Below are positions 43,091-44,845 of a DNA stretch of 44,845 nt, piece by piece. Position 1 is the first letter of the stretch. Each line of letters starts with the position of its first letter. Source of the DNA: Candidatus Mesolinea sp. (GTDB lineage: Bacteria; Chloroflexota; Anaerolineae; Anaerolineales; Anaerolineaceae); the NCBI GenBank assembly GCA_003445715.1, contig DMCS01000071.1, positions 14,835 to 59,679 on the forward strand, in the 5' to 3' direction. Below the pieces are notes generated by a model. The model had not been told where the DNA came from. It saw only the letters and a list, made by a program, of their open reading frames with translations, and did no database searches. A program made the position numbers and the translations under genes.

Positions 43091-43804
43091 TTATTTTGGC
43101 ATCTTACTTTTGGGTAGTTGGTTGTGCAGCAGCTCCAGGATAGAAACCTTTAGTTCTTCGAAGATTGGCTCGATGGCTTGATCTGCATCCACTGGTACAA
43201 AATTATAGATTTCAGAGAGCTCATCAAACTGCTTGGAGAGTAAGGTCTGATATGCGATGAAGCTGTCGTAAAGGTTATCTGCTAAATGCAGGTCCATCCC
43301 GGCTTCCCAGTAGTTAAGGCCGCGGCCATGAATCAGGCGCTGCACGAGGGTGGGTACGCTGGCTTTCATATATAGGATCAAATCCGGTTTAAGTGCAATG
43401 CCATATAGTTTTCGAGACCATTCTTTGTCAACTCCGCGGTTGGCATCGCGCGCGATGACGGAATAGAAATAGCGATCCGAGAGCACAACAAATCCAGCCT
43501 GTAGCGCTGGGATAATCTGGTTTTCCAACCGGTCAGCGAAATCGGCTAAATAAAATAGGCTGAGAGTCAGGGGGCCGAGGGTATGGCCGCTCTTAGCTTC
43601 CTCAATGCCTTTGGCTGTGAGGGCGGAACGGGTTAAGCCAGTATCAGAGACCGCATAGCCTTCTGCTTCCAACCAACGCCGCAGCAGTTTGATCTGTGTA
43701 GATCTACCCACGCCATCATTGCCTTCCAAGACAATCAGTTTTCCACTGAGAGGACCGATTTCTCGGTAAGGGAAACCTGCCCCATAAAAATTTGGCTGTT
43801 TCAC
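43091..43804 (-). CDS. Thymidylate-kinase-like protein with altered P-loop
   Basis: A 237-residue P-loop protein of the dTMP-kinase family. Walker A reads EGNDGVGRST: the invariant Lys of GxxGxGKS/T is Arg34. DRYFYSVIARDANRGVD replaces the DRY..S..AYQ..RG segment that holds the dTMP base in true Tmk. LFYLADFADRLEN and YWEAGMDLHLADN are shared with the upstream paralogue. It may be a regulatory or inactive partner. The start is a GTG at 43804 that overlaps the upstream stop (GTGA), with GGGAGG 6 nt before it. Confidence 0.8.
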   Translation of the reverse strand: MKQPNFYGAGFPYREIGPLSGKLIVLEGNDGVGRSTQIKLLRRWLEAEGYAVSDTGLTRSALTAKGIEEAKSGHTLGPLTLSLFYLADFADRLENQIIPALQAGFVVLSDRYFYSVIARDANRGVDKEWSRKLYGIALKPDLILYMKASVPTLVQRLIHGRGLNYWEAGMDLHLADNLYDSFIAYQTLLSKQFDELSEIYNFVPVDADQAIEPIFEELKVSILELLHNQLPKSKMPK

Positions 43805-44568
43805 GCTGCACCTCCCGTGCTTTTAGTTTCTGATTTGGCTTTGCTTTGCTCTTTAGGGGGCATGTTTGGGTTGGGCAAGCCTTCCCATCCGCGTAGACAC
43901 CGCTTGACGATACTGCGCACGCGTTTTTGTTGGTCTTTCACTAATTGCGTGCCGTCCATGAGCGTAAGCCCAAATTCATCCACCATTTTGTCATATTCGT
44001 CCAGAATGCGCCCTTGGAAAAGCTTAAAGCTTTCGTTAATGTTATCCGAGAGGTTCAGATCCATACCAGCTTCGTAATACTTAAGCTTAGCCCTAGCAGC
44101 GGTAATGCGCTCAACGGCTATGTCTAATGGCACACGGAAGTAAAAAGCTACATCTGGCTTGATAGCGAAGGAGTACATATTGCGCACCCATTCTGGATCT
44201 ACTCCGCGGGCTACGTCGCGGGCAAAGGCGGTATAAACGTAACGGTCTGCTAAGACAATTGCTCCGGCTTTGAGCAGGGGGTAGATGCTATTTTCCCAGC
44301 GGTCTGCAAAATCCGTGCAATGCAAAATGCTAAAAGTGGTGGGGGTGAAGGCTTTGCCTTTCTTGGCGGCTTTGGTGGTTGTTTTGACCAAGGGGGAGCT
44401 GTTCCACTCGCTGAAAAATACCGAATAGCCTTGGGATTCTAGCCACTTATATAGCAGGTCTATTTGTGTTGACTTGCCAGAGCCGTCGATGCCTTCGACG
44501 ACAATCAGTTTGCCTTTGGTAGTATTTTCTTTTAACACAAGTTCCTCACTTATCGACGGCGCATCCAC
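43801..44568 (-). CDS. Thymidylate-kinase-like protein
   Basis: A 255-residue P-loop kinase with intact Walker A EGIDGSGKST (25-34, Lys32). DRYVYTAFARDVARGVD aligns with the DRY motif of Tmk, but the AYQ segment is FARD, so dTMP specificity is doubtful. LHCTDFADRWEN and YYEAGMDLNLSDN match the downstream paralogue. A Ser/Lys-rich tail follows about residue 230. The longest start is GTG 44568; a GTG at 44538 with GAGGA 4 nt before it is an alternative, also starting just before KGKLIVVEG. It heads the three-gene CHAD cluster. Confidence 0.8.
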   Translation of the reverse strand: MDAPSISEELVLKENTTKGKLIVVEGIDGSGKSTQIDLLYKWLESQGYSVFFSEWNSSPLVKTTTKAAKKGKAFTPTTFSILHCTDFADRWENSIYPLLKAGAIVLADRYVYTAFARDVARGVDPEWVRNMYSFAIKPDVAFYFRVPLDIAVERITAARAKLKYYEAGMDLNLSDNINESFKLFQGRILDEYDKMVDEFGLTLMDGTQLVKDQQKRVRSIVKRCLRGWEGLPNPNMPPKEQSKAKSETKSTGGAA

Positions 44569-44626
44569 GTATGCAATAGATGAATATAATCAGGAACTTT
44601 CCTTATTGAAAATTCACGTCAAGGCT

Positions 44627-44632
44627 ATTATA
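44627..44632 (-). promoter_or_regulatory. Possible -10 box for the kinase-CHAD cluster
   Basis: TATAAT read leftward, 58 nt before the GTG at 44568. No clear -35 box is seen. Confidence 0.35.
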
Positions 44633-44729
44633 AAGGAATCGCTTCCAAATTGCGACTCTTATTTGTAAAATGTAAGAGCAAAGTGATAATGTCCTAAAGT
44701 AGCAAAATAGAATTGCCTAGATTCAAGTA

Positions 44730-44845
44730 TCAAGTGCAACAGTGATTTTTTAAGAATACCATAGGCGAGGTAAACGATAAACACTTTCGTGGTCTGGTGT
44801 TCAGTCGATACTCAACAAAAGAGATGTCAAAATCAGTTAATGTTC
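44730..44845 (-). mobile_element. IS30-family transposase, 3' end (partial at window edge)
   Basis: The leftward frame entering at the right edge reads VEYRLNTRPRKCLSFTSP and ends at a TGA at 44730-44732. LNTRPRKCL is the conserved C-terminal block of IS30-family transposases, usually followed by GF/GY.TP, here SFTSP. The next frame after the stop continues with a plausible tail. Only 37 codons are visible, so whether it is intact is unknown. The element end probably lies around 44670-44700, near TGATAATGTCCTAAAGTAGC; no terminal repeat can be confirmed. The remaining sequence 44633-44669 shows nothing. Confidence 0.7.

Noticed and set aside
1..44845. CRISPR array or prophage
   Set aside because: No regularly spaced repeat array and no phage structural or integrase genes were seen.

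Overview
The window reads as a chromosomal segment of a bacterium most like a Chloroflexota member of the Anaerolineae type. This is an inference. It rests on the NMT1-family transporter, the Ser/Thr/Pro-rich lipoproteins and LysM surface proteins, the stand-alone pyruvate-phosphate-dikinase-like protein, the CHAD/thymidylate-kinase-like cluster and the mix of ATG, GTG and TTG starts. I cannot run a taxonomic search. Most of the window is compact and moderately GC-rich, broken by AT-rich segments that look acquired.

Left part (1-10800). nadD (cut by the window edge) and nadE run leftward. Upstream of them, also leftward, is a tightly spaced operon: an NMT1/THI5-type ABC transporter (permease, lipoprotein, ATPase) followed by a DUF692/MNIO-type TIM-barrel enzyme. 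Rightward are nadK (apparently leaderless), a zinc-ribbon membrane protein, recN and glgC. NAD synthesis is therefore represented by nadD, nadE and nadK around one vitamin-type transporter.

10800-13110 is an AT-rich two-gene restriction-modification module, an EcoRI-like adenine methyltransferase overlapping a DUF262-HNH nuclease. It sits directly behind glgC and ends in a bidirectional terminator.

13112-25775 holds, mostly leftward, a SpoU/TrmH-type methyltransferase, a secreted polysaccharide deacetylase, a Ycf48-like propeller lipoprotein, a tRNA-Arg with the unusual anticodon GCG, and two parS-like 16-mers 36 bp apart. These are followed by a PEP/pyruvate-binding-domain protein, dnaE, a membrane glycosyltransferase and a divergent CAP-LysM surface protein. 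The gap between dnaE and the PEP/pyruvate-binding gene carries an inverted repeat and two 34-bp direct repeats.

25789-41899 is a cell-surface glycan locus. From a TTG-started ABC-2 permease at 40815 the genes run leftward without real gaps: wzm-wzt, rfbC-B-A-D (dTDP-rhamnose), a large ATP-grasp/glycosyltransferase fusion, a GT4, a tandem GT2, a sulfatase-like membrane protein, an unknown membrane-anchored protein and a GT-C/DUF2142-like protein. A divergent GT2 (rhamnosyltransferase-like) shares the promoter region. The distal 27.2-31.2 kb section is clearly more AT-rich.

42015-44568 is a leftward three-gene cluster: two tandem thymidylate-kinase-like paralogues, one with an altered P-loop, and a CHAD-domain (polyphosphate-binding type) protein. 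It is the best candidate for an undescribed system. The right edge carries the 3' end of an IS30-family transposase.
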